A model generated the notes under the pieces. The model saw nothing but the letters and a program-made list of their open reading frames with translations, was not told the DNA's origin and ran no database searches. This document shows positions 17,781 to 27,300 of a DNA stretch of 64,000 nucleotides, one piece after another. The stretch comes from Haloplasmatales bacterium 4B (lineage in GTDB: Bacteria > Bacillota_I > Bacilli_A > Haloplasmatales > Haloplasmataceae), in NCBI GenBank assembly GCA_003586005.1, contig NSKI01000008.1, positions 21,812 through 85,811 of the forward strand, read 5' to 3'. The position numbers and the translations under genes are program-made. The stretch's first letter is position 1; each line of letters begins with the position of its first letter.

Positions 17781-18584
17781 TTATATTTTTAATAAATTTA
17801 CATAATTTTCGATTATATTTATCCTTTCAATTTTAGTAGCTTTTCCAGTTTGGTTGTTTATTATCATTAAAACGGCATTTAGTTGAGAGTCTCCTTCTTC
17901 AACAGGTGTAAATCTGATTGGTAAGCCATTTATGAATCGGTTAATGACGCTTTCTTTTTCTACACCAATAACACCATTTAATGGTCCACACATCCCCACA
18001 TCTGTTATATAGGCGGTTTTATTGGGTAAAATGCGGTTATCAGCAGTAGGGACATGTGTATGTGTACCAATAACGCCACTTGCTCTCCCATCAACGTAAT
18101 AACCAAATGCAATTTTTTCGCTAGTTGCCTCAGCATGAAAATCGACTATAATAATTGGTGTAATTTTACTCACTTCTTCATAAATTTCATCAAATATCCT
18201 AAAAGGACAATTACATGAATTCATAAATGTTCTTCCATTTAAATTAATCACAGCAATTTTCAGATCGTTATAATTATAAATATCATACCCTTTACCAGGA
18301 ACACTTCTATCCATATTGGCTGGTCTGATTATATTTTTGGCATTATCAATAAAATTAAAAATTTCACGGTTATCAAATGTGTGATTTCCCATAGTAATAA
18401 CTTGAATTCCCTGTTCTAAAAAAGTTTTATAAATTTGTTCAGTTATCCCTCTTCCATGGGCAGAATTTTCACCATTAGCAATTACGAAATTAATATTATA
18501 TTCATTTTTTAATTTCATTAAATTTTTTTTGACTATTTCTCTTCCTAGTGATCCGTATATATCACCAATAAATAGAATGTTCAT
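17781..18584 (-). CDS. ymdB: Metallophosphoesterase YmdB
   Basis: A 267-residue phosphodiesterase of the YmdB family, active on 2',3'-cyclic nucleotides and linked in bacilli to sporulation and biofilm choices. Metal ligands are visible in GDIYGS (Asp8), ANGENSAHG, MGNHTFDN, IVDFHAEATSE and GTHTHVPTAD. The length equals that of B. subtilis YmdB. It follows rny and precedes spoVS, a conserved block. The ribosome site (GATGG) is modest. Confidence 0.95.
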   Translation of the reverse strand: MNILFIGDIYGSLGREIVKKNLMKLKNEYNINFVIANGENSAHGRGITEQIYKTFLEQGIQVITMGNHTFDNREIFNFIDNAKNIIRPANMDRSVPGKGYDIYNYNDLKIAVINLNGRTFMNSCNCPFRIFDEIYEEVSKITPIIIVDFHAEATSEKIAFGYYVDGRASGVIGTHTHVPTADNRILPNKTAYITDVGMCGPLNGVIGVEKESVINRFINGLPIRFTPVEEGDSQLNAVLMIINNQTGKATKIERINIIENYVNLLKI

Positions 18585-18616
18585 TCTACCATCTTCTTTC
18601 TTAAAATTATAAAAAT

Positions 18617-18638
18617 AAAGTGGGGTTTATCCCACTTT
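18617..18638 (-). terminator. Terminator after rny
   Basis: AAAGTGGG pairs with CCCACTTT and T residues follow on the minus strand. The stem starts in the rny stop codon, so rny and ymdB are at least partly separate transcripts. Confidence 0.75.
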
Positions 18639-20199
18639 ACTTAGCAACTTCAACAGCTCTTGTTTCACGAACAACAGTAATCTTTATAGTTCCTGGATAA
18701 TTTAGTTGCTCTTCAATTTTTTTCTTTACATCTCTTGCTAAACGGTGAATTTCAATGTCATTTATGTTTTCCGGTTTCACTAGTACCCGTACCTCGCGAC
18801 CTGCTTGAATCGCAAAAGATTTATCGACTCCCTCAAATGAATTAGAGATTTCTTCTAATTTTTCAAGTCGGTTAACATAATTTTCTAAAGATTCACTTCT
18901 TGCCCCAGGTCTTGCTGCAGATAAGGCATCAGCGGCTGCAACTAAAGAAGCGATAATCGATTTTGGTTCAACATCACCATGATGAGATGCAATCGCATCT
19001 AATACGTCTTTATGTTCTCTGTATTTTTGTATTATTTTTAAACCAATTTCCACATGACTTCCTTCAACCTCATGGTCTACCGCTTTTCCAATATCATGTA
19101 ACAAACCAGCTCTACGAGCAAGTACCTCATCTTCTCCTATCTCAGCAGCTAACTTACCTGCTATAAATGCTGTTTCAATTGAATGTCTTAATACATTTTG
19201 CCCATAACTCGTGCGATAATTTAAGCGACCTAATAATTTTACTAAATCTGGATGTAATCTTCCAATAGTTGTCTCAAAAACGGCTTCTTCCCCAAACTCT
19301 CTAATGTGCTCTTCAATATCACGTCTTGATTTCTCAACAACTTCTTCAATACGCGCAGGATGTATTCTACCATCCTGGACTAACGTTTCAAGCGCATTTT
19401 TTGCAACTTCACGTCTTATAGGATCAAAACAAGATAAAACGACTGCCTCTGGTGTATCATCAATAATTAAATCAACTCCAGTTAAGGTTTCAATCGTCCT
19501 AATATTTCTACCTTCGCGTCCAATAATCCGACCTTTCATATCATCATCAGGTAAACTTACAACTGATACGGTTTTTTCACTTGCCATTTCAGCAGCGTAC
19601 TTTTGAATGGCTAACGAAATATAGCTTTTGGCTTTTTTATCAGCCTCAAACTTAGCTTTTTCTTCTTCGTCTTTAATATACTGAGCGACCTCTAAAGAAA
19701 TTTCTTCTTGAACTTTTTTCATCAAGATCTCTTTTGCTTGATTTTTTGTATAACCTGAGATTTCTTGTAATAGTTTATCTTGTTCAAGTAACTTCTCAAT
19801 AATAGTTTCTTCTTTGCTTTTTAATTCGTAACTTTTGTTTTCAAGTTTTTCTTCTTTAAATGACAATTGTTCTTCACGTCTTGTAATTGTCCTTTGGCGA
19901 TTATCCAAATTTTCTTCACGACTAGAAACTCTAGTTTCTAGTTCTAATACAATTGTCTTTCTTTCCTTTAATTCACGTTCTGTTTCTAATTTAAGTTTAT
20001 GATGTTCTTCTTTAATTTCAATTAAAGTCTGACGTTTCTTCGTTTCCGATACTTTAATTGCTTCATCAATAATTTGTTGGGCTTTTTCCTTCGAACGAGC
20101 TATTTTATTTTCGTAAACATAACTTCTAATAAAATATCCAATTAACGTTCCAACTATTGCTGCTAACAAAATAGAGATGATAGTTTCAATAAGACTCAT
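18637..20199 (-). CDS. rny: Ribonuclease Y
   Basis: The membrane-anchored endoribonuclease that starts mRNA decay in Bacillota. The 520 residues hold an N-terminal membrane helix (residues 5-24), a long coiled coil (about 30-205), a KH domain with [19 protein letters not shown], and an HD domain with [15 protein letters not shown] as metal site, plus the C-terminal [10 protein letters not shown]. The ATG has AGGTGTATT. A promoter is visible upstream. It is intact and of standard length. Confidence 0.97.
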   Translation of the reverse strand: MSLIETIISILLAAIVGTLIGYFIRSYVYENKIARSKEKAQQIIDEAIKVSETKKRQTLIEIKEEHHKLKLETERELKERKTIVLELETRVSSREENLDNRQRTITRREEQLSFKEEKLENKSYELKSKEETIIEKLLEQDKLLQEISGYTKNQAKEILMKKVQEEISLEVAQYIKDEEEKAKFEADKKAKSYISLAIQKYAAEMASEKTVSVVSLPDDDMKGRIIGREGRNIRTIETLTGVDLIIDDTPEAVVLSCFDPIRREVAKNALETLVQDGRIHPARIEEVVEKSRRDIEEHIREFGEEAVFETTIGRLHPDLVKLLGRLNYRTSYGQNVLRHSIETAFIAGKLAAEIGEDEVLARRAGLLHDIGKAVDHEVEGSHVEIGLKIIQKYREHKDVLDAIASHHGDVEPKSIIASLVAAADALSAARPGARSESLENYVNRLEKLEEISNSFEGVDKSFAIQAGREVRVLVKPENINDIEIHRLARDVKKKIEEQLNYPGTIKITVVRETRAVEVAK

Positions 20200-20266
20200 A
20201 ATACACCTCCATCATTTGTTTGAAAGTTAAGCACAGTTGGACAAAATGTATACTCCATACAATAAT

Positions 20267-20295
20267 ATCTTACATTTTTTTAAACTTCAAGTCAA
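20267..20295 (-). promoter_or_regulatory. Sigma-A promoter of rny
   Basis: TTGACT (20290-20295) and TAAGAT (20267-20272) are 17 bases apart on the minus strand, about 65 bases upstream of the rny start. Confidence 0.6.
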
Positions 20296-20398
20296 GTTAA
20301 AAATCTGTTTCTACAAAAAGAAACACAAATTTTTCCAGTTTTTTTAAAAAGATATATATTTATTATGAGTTAAATCGCCCAATTTCAACCAGAAAAGT

Positions 20399-20423
20399 GA
20401 GACCATTTTCTAGATTTGGTCTC
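20399..20423 (-). terminator. Hairpin after the small membrane protein gene
   Basis: GAGACCA pairs with TGGTCTC shortly after the stop of the gene at 20435, followed on the minus strand by a short T-run. Confidence 0.5.
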
Positions 20424-20434
20424 AAAATGTTTTA

Positions 20435-20806
20435 TTATTTTTTTGTTTTTGTAAATAGTTTTTTAAACAAATTAAAAAAGATGATTGTAAAAAACAAATA
20501 TAAAGCTATTAATATTGGTTTTTTAACCATTGTGTTGCGAATAGTAAGCACTAATGCTCCACTTGTTAAAACTAAATAAATAATACCAAGTACTCCTTTA
20601 AATAAATGAATTAAATTGTTTTTTCTCTTTTTAAAATATTCAATTATAGTGTCTAATAATGCAGTAATAATAGCAATTGAAAAAACAAAAACTAAACCCC
20701 ATATTAAATAATTACGATTAATGAAATAATAAATGCCAAAGAGAATTGCCCAGAAAATAAGATTGAAAAAGCAGGTACTAGTAAATAGTTGCGTGTATTT
20801 TTTCAT
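20435..20806 (-). CDS. Small four-helix membrane protein, unknown
   Basis: A 123-residue protein with four hydrophobic segments (about 11-28, 33-52, 68-86 and 94-113), basic linkers and a Lys-rich C-terminus (LFKKLFTKTKK). I recognise no family motif. It lies between recA and rny, where B. subtilis has pbpX; it is unrelated to that gene. The ATG has AAAAGGAG and the gene has its own terminator-like hairpin. Confidence 0.75.
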   Translation of the reverse strand: MKKYTQLFTSTCFFNLIFWAILFGIYYFINRNYLIWGLVFVFSIAIITALLDTIIEYFKKRKNNLIHLFKGVLGIIYLVLTSGALVLTIRNTMVKKPILIALYLFFTIIFFNLFKKLFTKTKK

Positions 20807-20867
20807 TCCTTACTCCTTTTTAGCCTTTTTACATAGTATATCCCTATTTAAGTTAATATATAAAAAA

Positions 20868-20885
20868 GCCACATTAAAATGTGGC
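20868..20885 (-). terminator. Terminator after recA
   Basis: GCCACAT pairs with ATGTGGC, and TTTTTT follows on the minus strand. Confidence 0.85.
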
Positions 20886-20890
20886 ATAAA

Positions 20891-21925
20891 CTATTTAACT
20901 TCGCCGAAATCTTCATCAGACGCTAATATAGCAGAATTAATATTCAAATTTTCACGAATCTTTAATTCGATATCTTGGCAAATCAATGGATTATCACGTA
21001 AAAACTGTTTAGAATTTTCTCTACCTTGGCCAATTTTCTCATTATTATAAGAGTACCAAGCACCGCTTTTGCCAACTAAATCAAGTTCAACCCCTAAATC
21101 TAAAACTTCTCCTTCTTTAGATATACCTTCACCATACATAATATCAACTTCAGCTACTTTAAATGGTGGAGCAACTTTATTTTTAACTACTTTTACTTTT
21201 GTCCGGTTTCCAACAATATCAGTTCCTAACTTTAATTGTTCAGCACGACGGATTTCTAAGCGTACAGTCGAATAAAATTTTAACGCTCTCCCACCTGGAG
21301 TTGTTTCTGGATTACCAAACATAACTCCAACTTTTTCGCGAATTTGATTTATGAAGATTGCAATACATTTAGACTTACTAATAGCTCCAGCTAATTTTCT
21401 CATTGCTTGAGACATCAATCTTGCTTGAAGACCAACATGGCTATCTCCCATCTCGCCTTCAATTTCTGCTTCTGGAACAAGAGCAGCTACTGAATCCACT
21501 ATTACAATATCTACTGCATTGCTTCTTACTAAAGCTTCAGCAATTTCTAAGCCTTGCTCTCCTGTATCTGGTTGGGATAACAATAGATTTTCAATATCAA
21601 CGCCTAGTTTTTTAGCATATGCTGGATCTAATGCGTGTTCAGCGTCTATAAAAGCTGCGCTACCACCCATTTTTTGAGCTTCAGCAATAGCGTGTAAGGC
21701 AAAAGTTGTTTTCCCTGAACTTTCTGCTCCATATATTTCTATTATTCTTCCACGTGGAAAACCACCTATTCCTAATGCGGAATCCAAAGTTATAGACCCT
21801 GATGAAATTGCTTCTACAGCAAAATTAACATCAGCACCTAGTTTCATTATAGCACCTTTACCAAATTGTTTTTCAATTTGTTTTAATGCACTATCTAAAG
21901 CTGCTTGGCGATTATTATTACCCAT
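20891..21925 (-). CDS. recA: Recombinase RecA
   Basis: ATP-dependent strand-exchange protein that also promotes LexA self-cleavage. The 344 residues carry the Walker A motif GAESSGKT (66-73), the Walker B strand [12 protein letters not shown], the L1/L2 loops ([18 protein letters not shown] and [21 protein letters not shown]) and the C-terminal acidic tail. The ATG has AGGAGG. A LexA-like box and promoter lie upstream. It follows pgsA directly; cinA, often between them in bacilli, is missing. Confidence 0.99.
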   Translation of the reverse strand: MGNNNRQAALDSALKQIEKQFGKGAIMKLGADVNFAVEAISSGSITLDSALGIGGFPRGRIIEIYGAESSGKTTFALHAIAEAQKMGGSAAFIDAEHALDPAYAKKLGVDIENLLLSQPDTGEQGLEIAEALVRSNAVDIVIVDSVAALVPEAEIEGEMGDSHVGLQARLMSQAMRKLAGAISKSKCIAIFINQIREKVGVMFGNPETTPGGRALKFYSTVRLEIRRAEQLKLGTDIVGNRTKVKVVKNKVAPPFKVAEVDIMYGEGISKEGEVLDLGVELDLVGKSGAWYSYNNEKIGQGRENSKQFLRDNPLICQDIELKIRENLNINSAILASDEDFGEVK

Positions 21926-21989
21926 TAATATTTCCTCCTAATTATAAGGTCATCTATTTATACGATATCTAATTTCTTTTTCATCCTTT

Positions 21990-22018
21990 ATTTTACATTA
22001 TATTCATTTTTTTAGCAA
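21990..22018 (-). promoter_or_regulatory. Promoter of recA
   Basis: TTGCTA (22013-22018) and TAAAAT (21990-21995) are 17 bases apart; an alternative TATAAT sits at 21997-22002. This lies just downstream of the LexA-like box. Confidence 0.55.
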
Positions 22019-22026
22019 CTATTTTT

Positions 22027-22040
22027 CAAACATTTGTTCG
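22027..22040 (-). promoter_or_regulatory. lexA box: LexA/DinR-like SOS box upstream of recA
   Basis: CGAACAAATGTTTG on the minus strand matches the Gram-positive DinR/LexA consensus CGAAC-N4-GTTCG at all but one position. It is about 100 bases upstream of the recA start and 8 bases before the -35. Confidence 0.75.
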
Positions 22041-22042
22041 AT

Positions 22043-22648
22043 TTATTTACTTGCAAAGATAATTTGCGTATTTTTCTTTAAATAATCATAGCCAGAAATA
22101 ACAGTCAGCAATGTTGCTAATGACATTAAGCTATCTACTACAAGATGTTTCCAATCATAAGCAGTAAACAATGAATAATAGTTTTCAGCTTTTAAATCAA
22201 AAACAAATAGAACAATGATTAAAACAATTTGAACAACTGTTTTCGCTTTTCCTAATGGACTTGCCGCAATAACTTTTCCTTCAGAAACAGCCAGTAATCG
22301 TATTCCAGTCACCATAAACTCGCGGGAAATTATTAAAATTGGAATAAATGCTGGTAATAAGCGTAGTTCAACCGCAATTAAAAGGGCAGAAGTAACTAAC
22401 AATTTATCAGCTAATGGGTCCATAAATTTCCCGAATGTTGTGATAAGGTTATGCTTTCTTGCGATTTTTCCATCTAATCTATCAGTATAAGCAGCAATAA
22501 TAAAAACTATTAATCCCAACAGATTCGCTAGTGATATCTCAAAATTTATCATTACTATTTTTTTTGTTAAAGCAGGTATATAAAAAACAACTACAAATAA
22601 TGGAATCATTGCTATTCTTAATAAAGTTAACTTATTAGGTAAATTCAT
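22043..22648 (-). CDS. pgsA: CDP-diacylglycerol-glycerol-3-phosphate 3-phosphatidyltransferase PgsA
   Basis: Makes phosphatidylglycerol phosphate, the first committed step to phosphatidylglycerol. The start ATG 22648 (MNLPNKLTLLRI) is preferred over a GTG three codons upstream for ribosome-site spacing; the protein is 201 residues. The CDP-alcohol transferase motif DGKIARKHN...GKFMDPLADK is intact. Several membrane helices follow, with PILIISREFMVTGIR. The position before recA is the Bacillus arrangement. A shorter paralogue lies at 47450. Confidence 0.95.
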   Translation of the reverse strand: MNLPNKLTLLRIAMIPLFVVVFYIPALTKKIVMINFEISLANLLGLIVFIIAAYTDRLDGKIARKHNLITTFGKFMDPLADKLLVTSALLIAVELRLLPAFIPILIISREFMVTGIRLLAVSEGKVIAASPLGKAKTVVQIVLIIVLFVFDLKAENYYSLFTAYDWKHLVVDSLMSLATLLTVISGYDYLKKNTQIIFASK

Positions 22649-22717
22649 ATATTTCACATCCTTAATTTATATCATTATCAATTATAACACAAAATATCAT
22701 GTTTCAACATAGCTTAT

Positions 22718-23271
22718 TTATTTTTTTGAAACATGATTACTTTCCTTTATATAAAAGCGCCATAAACGGTCCTTATCCTCTTGTGCATAATCAATGTTTA
22801 TCCTTTTAGTACTAATGATTTCAGTTATTTTATAATCATCTTCCTCAAGATATAACTGCTTACTTGTTACTAAATCTAATGTATTAAAACTTTTATCAAT
22901 ACCTAAATACTTGCATAACTTCCCTGGGTCATTTGTTGTTAAATTCTCACCACTAAAAAGAATCGGTTCTACTGCCCTAATTAGTACAGCTTCTGGTATG
23001 TCTTTTATATTAGCAGTAATATTTAACATAAAATGCATTCCATATATTAAATAAATATAGACATGTCCCCCTGGTAAATACAAAGCCTTAGTTCTATTAG
23101 TTCGTCTATAATTATAATGACAAGATCTATCAAATGCTCCACCATAAGCTTAGTTTCAACAATACGATATTTTTTGATGTATTCATCTTTTCTGATGCAT
23201 ATAATTTTACCTAATAAAGTTTACGCTAAAATATAAGCTTCTTATTCAAAAAACACTCTTTTAAGCCGCAT
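22718..23271 (-). pseudogene. mpg: Broken 3-methyladenine DNA glycosylase (AAG/Mpg family)
   Basis: The gene starts at ATG 23269-23271 with AAGGAGAA and reads MRLKRVFFE, then a TAA, EAYILA, a second TAA, TLLGKIICIRK and RIVET. One base is then missing at the Glu codon of the VETEAY motif. The next frame continues AYGGAFDRSCHYNYRRTNRT into the intact part ALYLPGGHVYIYLIYGMHF. The C-terminal 121 residues (22718-23083) keep the family motifs DPGKLCKYLGID and RFYIK. Two stops and a one-base deletion rule out a functional enzyme. Confidence 0.92.
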
Positions 23272-23293
23272 AAAAATTCTCCTTATAAAAAAA

Positions 23294-23311
23294 ACTCCCT
23301 TAAAAGAGAGT
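23294..23311 (-). terminator. Terminator of rnpB
   Basis: ACTCTC pairs with GGGAGT (one G-U) and eight T residues follow on the minus strand. A second perfect hairpin (ATACTCATT with AATGAGTAT, 23313-23333) lies between it and the 3' end of the RNA. Confidence 0.75.
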
Positions 23312-23349
23312 AATACTCATTTCAAATGAGTATATACATTATGCATGTA

Positions 23350-23732
23350 TAGTATTCATGTAAGCCATGTTCTGTACCTTTGTACTAAAACGGATGCCTC
23401 CTTGTACTCCGGCGGTAATCATTTATCTACAGAAATCTGTCTCTTGTTTAAGTTCATTTCCTCAACAAAAGTTCCCCTACCAAAATTTGGGTTTCTCGCT
23501 CGTGGGGTTTACCAACGTTCCACACTATAAATTTCTTTTTAGTTTCGTCTCTGTGGCACTTTTATAGGTATTCATACCATACTTAAAAAAGGTTAGATAT
23601 TTTCCCAGCCGTAAGCATTACTGCTTCCCTAACTTATTGTTTCATTAGGCGCGATCACTACAAGCATCTCAGCCTGTGCGAGCATGGACTTTCCTCATTA
23701 AAGCAAGCTTTAATGCGATTACCCGAATACTA
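23350..23732 (-). ncRNA. rnpB: RNase P RNA (type B)
   Basis: The catalytic RNA that matures tRNA 5' ends. The minus strand contains the universal core GAGGAAAGTCCATGCTCGCA, then GGCTGAGATGCTTGTAGTG, the J/P15-like GGTAAACCCCACGAGCGAG, AAACCCAAATTTTGGTAGG, CAGAAATCTGTAGATAAATG and the terminal ACATGGCTTACATGAATAC. The outer ends TAGTATTC and GAATACTA pair as helix P1, which sets the boundaries within a few bases. The elements are those of the Bacillus type. Confidence 0.97.
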
Positions 23733-23741
23733 CATTAATAT

Positions 23742-23769
23742 ATTATACTATAATTTTTAAATTAGTCAA
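23742..23769 (-). promoter_or_regulatory. Promoter of rnpB
   Basis: TTGACT (23764-23769) and TATAAT (23742-23747) are 16 bases apart on the minus strand, placing the start at about 23735, at the 5' end of the RNA. Confidence 0.85.
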
Positions 23770-23986
23770 TAAAACTTAATTAATATCATTATGTAATTAT
23801 ATCCAAAAAAAAGTTTTTGTATTATATAGATATTTTCTTACTATTTTAGAATTTTATTAAAAAATAATTTGATTTCAATAGACAAATACTAAAAAAGAAA
23901 TATCGCAATTGAAAAAAACAATTTTTTTTATGAAAACTAACCTTTTTCCGATAAAATTTGCTAATATAAAATAGGTGGTGATTTAT

Positions 23987-24562
23987 ATGAGTATCAATTA
24001 TCCAATTAAAAAAAGCACTGTTTTAAATCGAGATACAATCTATTCTCATCGAGGTATTAATCTCGAAAAAGAATTAAATGAATCGAATCAATATTATAAA
24101 ACACATCAAATTGCTTTAATTTATAAAAAACCGACACCAATTCAAATTGTTAAGGTCGATTATCCAAAAAGACAAAAAGCTGTTATAAAAGAAGCTTACT
24201 TCCAGTCTCCTTCAACTACTGATTATAATGGGATTTATAAAGGAAAATATATTGATTTTGAAGCAAAAGAAATTACGAGTAAAACAGCATTTCCACTTCA
24301 AAATATACATGCACATCAAATAGATCATATTAGAGGTGTAATTGAATTAGGAGGAATTGCCTTCATAATTGTCAAATTTACAAATTTAAATAAAGTTTTT
24401 TTATTAGATGGCATGGACACTGTTAAGGCATATGAGAATTTTAAGAAGGATGGTCCAAAATCCTTAAGTATGAAATTTTTTATGGAAAAAGGGCATGAAA
24501 TTAATGAAAAGTGTATATATACTATTGACTATTTAAAAGTAGTCGATAAAGTATATTTATAA
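23987..24562 (+). CDS. recU: Holliday junction resolvase RecU
   Basis: Cleaves four-way DNA junctions during recombination and segregation. I start it at ATG 23987, which follows AGGTGGTG; an upstream in-frame GTG overlaps that site. The 191 residues show the nuclease pattern RGINLEKELNESN, VDYPKRQKAVIKEAYFQ, STTDYNGIYKGKYIDFEAKE and FPLQNIHAHQIDHI. The next gene, a class A PBP, begins one base after the stop; recU-ponA is a conserved pair in bacilli. Confidence 0.95.
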   Translation: MSINYPIKKSTVLNRDTIYSHRGINLEKELNESNQYYKTHQIALIYKKPTPIQIVKVDYPKRQKAVIKEAYFQSPSTTDYNGIYKGKYIDFEAKEITSKTAFPLQNIHAHQIDHIRGVIELGGIAFIIVKFTNLNKVFLLDGMDTVKAYENFKKDGPKSLSMKFFMEKGHEINEKCIYTIDYLKVVDKVYL

Positions 24563-24563
24563 A

Positions 24564-27245
24564 ATGTCTAAAAAAACAATTTTTGAAGTTTTAAAAACTT
24601 TTGCGGTATTTGTAGTATTGATCCTTAGTTTTATATTTGGTTATACATACTATAAAGTTAGCGGTATTATAAATGAACTCCCCTATTTAGATATAAATAA
24701 AATACATGTTAATGAGTCAACTAAGGTTTTTGATAAAAACCAGGTTTTGATGGTAGAATTAGGAGTTGAAAAACGCGATATTGTTAAATATGAAAACATA
24801 TCTCATGAAATGGTCAATGCTTTAATTTCAATTGAAGACATGCGTTTTTATGACCATGATGGGATTGATTACAAACGAATATTTGGCGCAATCGTTGAAA
24901 ATATTAAATCTATTAGTTACAGTGAAGGTGCCAGTACTTTAACACAACAACTTGTAAAATTATCATATTTGACTAACGATAAAACATTAGAGCGAAAAAT
25001 AAAAGAAATGTTTATTAGCCTCGAGTTAGAAAAACAAATTTCTAAAGAGATAATTATTGAAGCATATTTAAACAGAGTTCTTTTTGGCGGAAGAATATAT
25101 GGAATTGAAAAAGCTAGTAAATATTACTTTAATAAATCAGCAAAAGCATTGAATTATGAAGAATCAGCGCTTCTAGCAGGAATTATTCAAAGCCCTAATA
25201 GATACAATCCTTATGTTAATCCTGAAGAAACTAAATCAAGACAAATTTTAGTCTTGAAGGCTTTATATAATCAACAATTTATTTCTAAAATTGATTTAGA
25301 TAACGCCATAAATAAGCCAATTGAAGAGTTAATAGTCGAACAATTGGAAAGTAATGAACATGAAAAATATTATGAATACATTGACCTAGTAATATATGAG
25401 ATTCAAAATAAGTATAATTTAAATCCTTTTAACGAAAGTTTGCGAATTTACACTCATTTAGACACTAGCATTCAAGACTATATATACGAAATCGAAAATG
25501 ATGATAATCTTCATCCAAATGATAGAACCCAAACTGGTATTGTTGTTTTAGAAACAAAAACGGGCATAATTAGAGGAATCGGTGGTGGTAGAGGACACGA
25601 AGGTTCTATGTCCTTTAATTTCGCTACAGACGCCAAAAGACAACCTGGGTCAACAATTAAACCAATCCTTGATTATGGTCCTGCAATCGAATATTTAAAA
25701 TACTCACCCGCCCAACCTTTTTTAGATGAAGAAATTTATTTTAATACATATGGTAGCCGTTTTGTTCCAATTGAAAATTATGACAATAAATATAAAGGCT
25801 ATTTAACAATGCGGGATGCGATTATTGATTCAAGAAATGTAACTGCAGTTAAAGCTTTCAGAGAAGTTGGTGCGGAAAGAGCATATCAATTTGCTAACCG
25901 TTTAGGAATTAAAACTGATGAACGTATAACTGAAGCCCATGCAATTGGTGGTTATCAATATGGTTTTACTGTTATGCAAATGGCAGCTGCTTATGCACCA
26001 TTTGGTAATGGTGGCTATTATCATGAGCCAACTACAATTGATTTTATTCAAAAAAATGGTGAAAAGTTAAAAGTGGAACCAATTACAAGGCAAGCTATGC
26101 GAAAAGATACCGCATATTTAATGACAGACATATTACGGGATAATATGGTTTCAGGAACAGCTATACGAGCAAATGTATCTGATCTCATTATAGCCGGAAA
26201 AACAGGTCAAACAAATTATAATGAATTCACTAGAAAGAAATTTGGTTTTCCAAGTAATAGTGTAAGAGATTCTTGGTTTATTGGTTACACAACTAAATAC
26301 ACAACAGCTGCTTGGTTAGGATATGACAAAATTGAAGAAGACGCTTATTTAACTCCAGCTGAAGCCAAAAAATCTTTAGAAATTTTCAAAAAGACAATGG
26401 ACATAATTCACAAGGATAGGTTTTCTAGTAAACCCTTTACTAGACCAGACAATATAATTGAAGTAGAAGTAGAAACTAATTCTACACCACTAAACCTACC
26501 AAATGAATATACACCTGATATGTATCGAAAAAAAGATTTATTTATTAAAGGAACTGAGCCATCTTCCGTTTCAAGTCGTTTTAATCCTCTAAAAATGCCC
26601 AGAAATTTTGTTGTTTACTATGATGGTATTAATGAAAACATAGTTTTTAAATGGGATAAATATAATAACGATTATTCTTTAGCTGACTTTGAAATTATGG
26701 AAAGAGTGCATAAAATAAGTAATTATTATGATTATTATAAAAATAAAACGCAAAAAGAGTATTATCAATCTAGTGTCTTTAATCCATCCTATTTAAATGA
26801 ACAAAGAGTGAAAGCCACTAATTACAACTACTGTAAATCAAGTAGTAAAAAAGCTAATTTATGTCCTATTACAAAGATTCAATCTTTAAATCTTCATTTA
26901 TCTTTACTCGAAGGGCTTAAAAATTATGAAATTAGTATCTTATTAAATGGGAAAGACATTAATATTTTAAATAATGGAGAAATTAGTGAATTAAGGGGTT
27001 ATTCTACTTGGAATGGTTACCGAAATGGCATATATAGTAATTTAGGAGCAATTGAATACCGAATAGTTGGTACAAAAGGAACAGAACATACCACATTATA
27101 TGTAGGTCCATATCAAGAAGAAGTTAAAGTTTATTCTCAAATAGATGATTACATAGAATATGATTCGTTTTCAATTTCAGCTGATTATTCTAAGTATCGC
27201 AATAGATTAAAAAGTGATAGTAATATTAGTTTAAATCCATTTTAA
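24564..27245 (+). CDS. ponA: Class A penicillin-binding protein 1A
   Basis: A bifunctional peptidoglycan glycosyltransferase/transpeptidase of 893 residues. One membrane helix (about 11-30) is followed by the GT51 domain with catalytic ISIEDMRFYDHDG (Glu91), GASTLTQQLVK and the KIKEMF helix. The transpeptidase has S363-T-I-K366, the DSRN motif and K546-T-G. After about residue 640 comes a roughly 250-residue C-terminal extension with no PASTA repeats and a pair of cysteines (NYCKSS and NLCPITK). It may be a fibronectin-like fold but I cannot name it. Translation is coupled to recU. Confidence 0.96.
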   Translation: MSKKTIFEVLKTFAVFVVLILSFIFGYTYYKVSGIINELPYLDINKIHVNESTKVFDKNQVLMVELGVEKRDIVKYENISHEMVNALISIEDMRFYDHDGIDYKRIFGAIVENIKSISYSEGASTLTQQLVKLSYLTNDKTLERKIKEMFISLELEKQISKEIIIEAYLNRVLFGGRIYGIEKASKYYFNKSAKALNYEESALLAGIIQSPNRYNPYVNPEETKSRQILVLKALYNQQFISKIDLDNAINKPIEELIVEQLESNEHEKYYEYIDLVIYEIQNKYNLNPFNESLRIYTHLDTSIQDYIYEIENDDNLHPNDRTQTGIVVLETKTGIIRGIGGGRGHEGSMSFNFATDAKRQPGSTIKPILDYGPAIEYLKYSPAQPFLDEEIYFNTYGSRFVPIENYDNKYKGYLTMRDAIIDSRNVTAVKAFREVGAERAYQFANRLGIKTDERITEAHAIGGYQYGFTVMQMAAAYAPFGNGGYYHEPTTIDFIQKNGEKLKVEPITRQAMRKDTAYLMTDILRDNMVSGTAIRANVSDLIIAGKTGQTNYNEFTRKKFGFPSNSVRDSWFIGYTTKYTTAAWLGYDKIEEDAYLTPAEAKKSLEIFKKTMDIIHKDRFSSKPFTRPDNIIEVEVETNSTPLNLPNEYTPDMYRKKDLFIKGTEPSSVSSRFNPLKMPRNFVVYYDGINENIVFKWDKYNNDYSLADFEIMERVHKISNYYDYYKNKTQKEYYQSSVFNPSYLNEQRVKATNYNYCKSSSKKANLCPITKIQSLNLHLSLLEGLKNYEISILLNGKDINILNNGEISELRGYSTWNGYRNGIYSNLGAIEYRIVGTKGTEHTTLYVGPYQEEVKVYSQIDDYIEYDSFSISADYSKYRNRLKSDSNISLNPF

Positions 27246-27261
27246 TTTTGAAATATAAGCT

Positions 27262-27300
27262 AAAAAAGTCTAGAAATCTATTGTTTTTCTAGACTTTTTT
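27262..27300. terminator. Bidirectional terminator between ponA and the unknown membrane gene
   Basis: A perfect 15-bp stem (AAAAAAGTCTAGAAA with its complement) gives T-runs on both strands. Confidence 0.88.
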
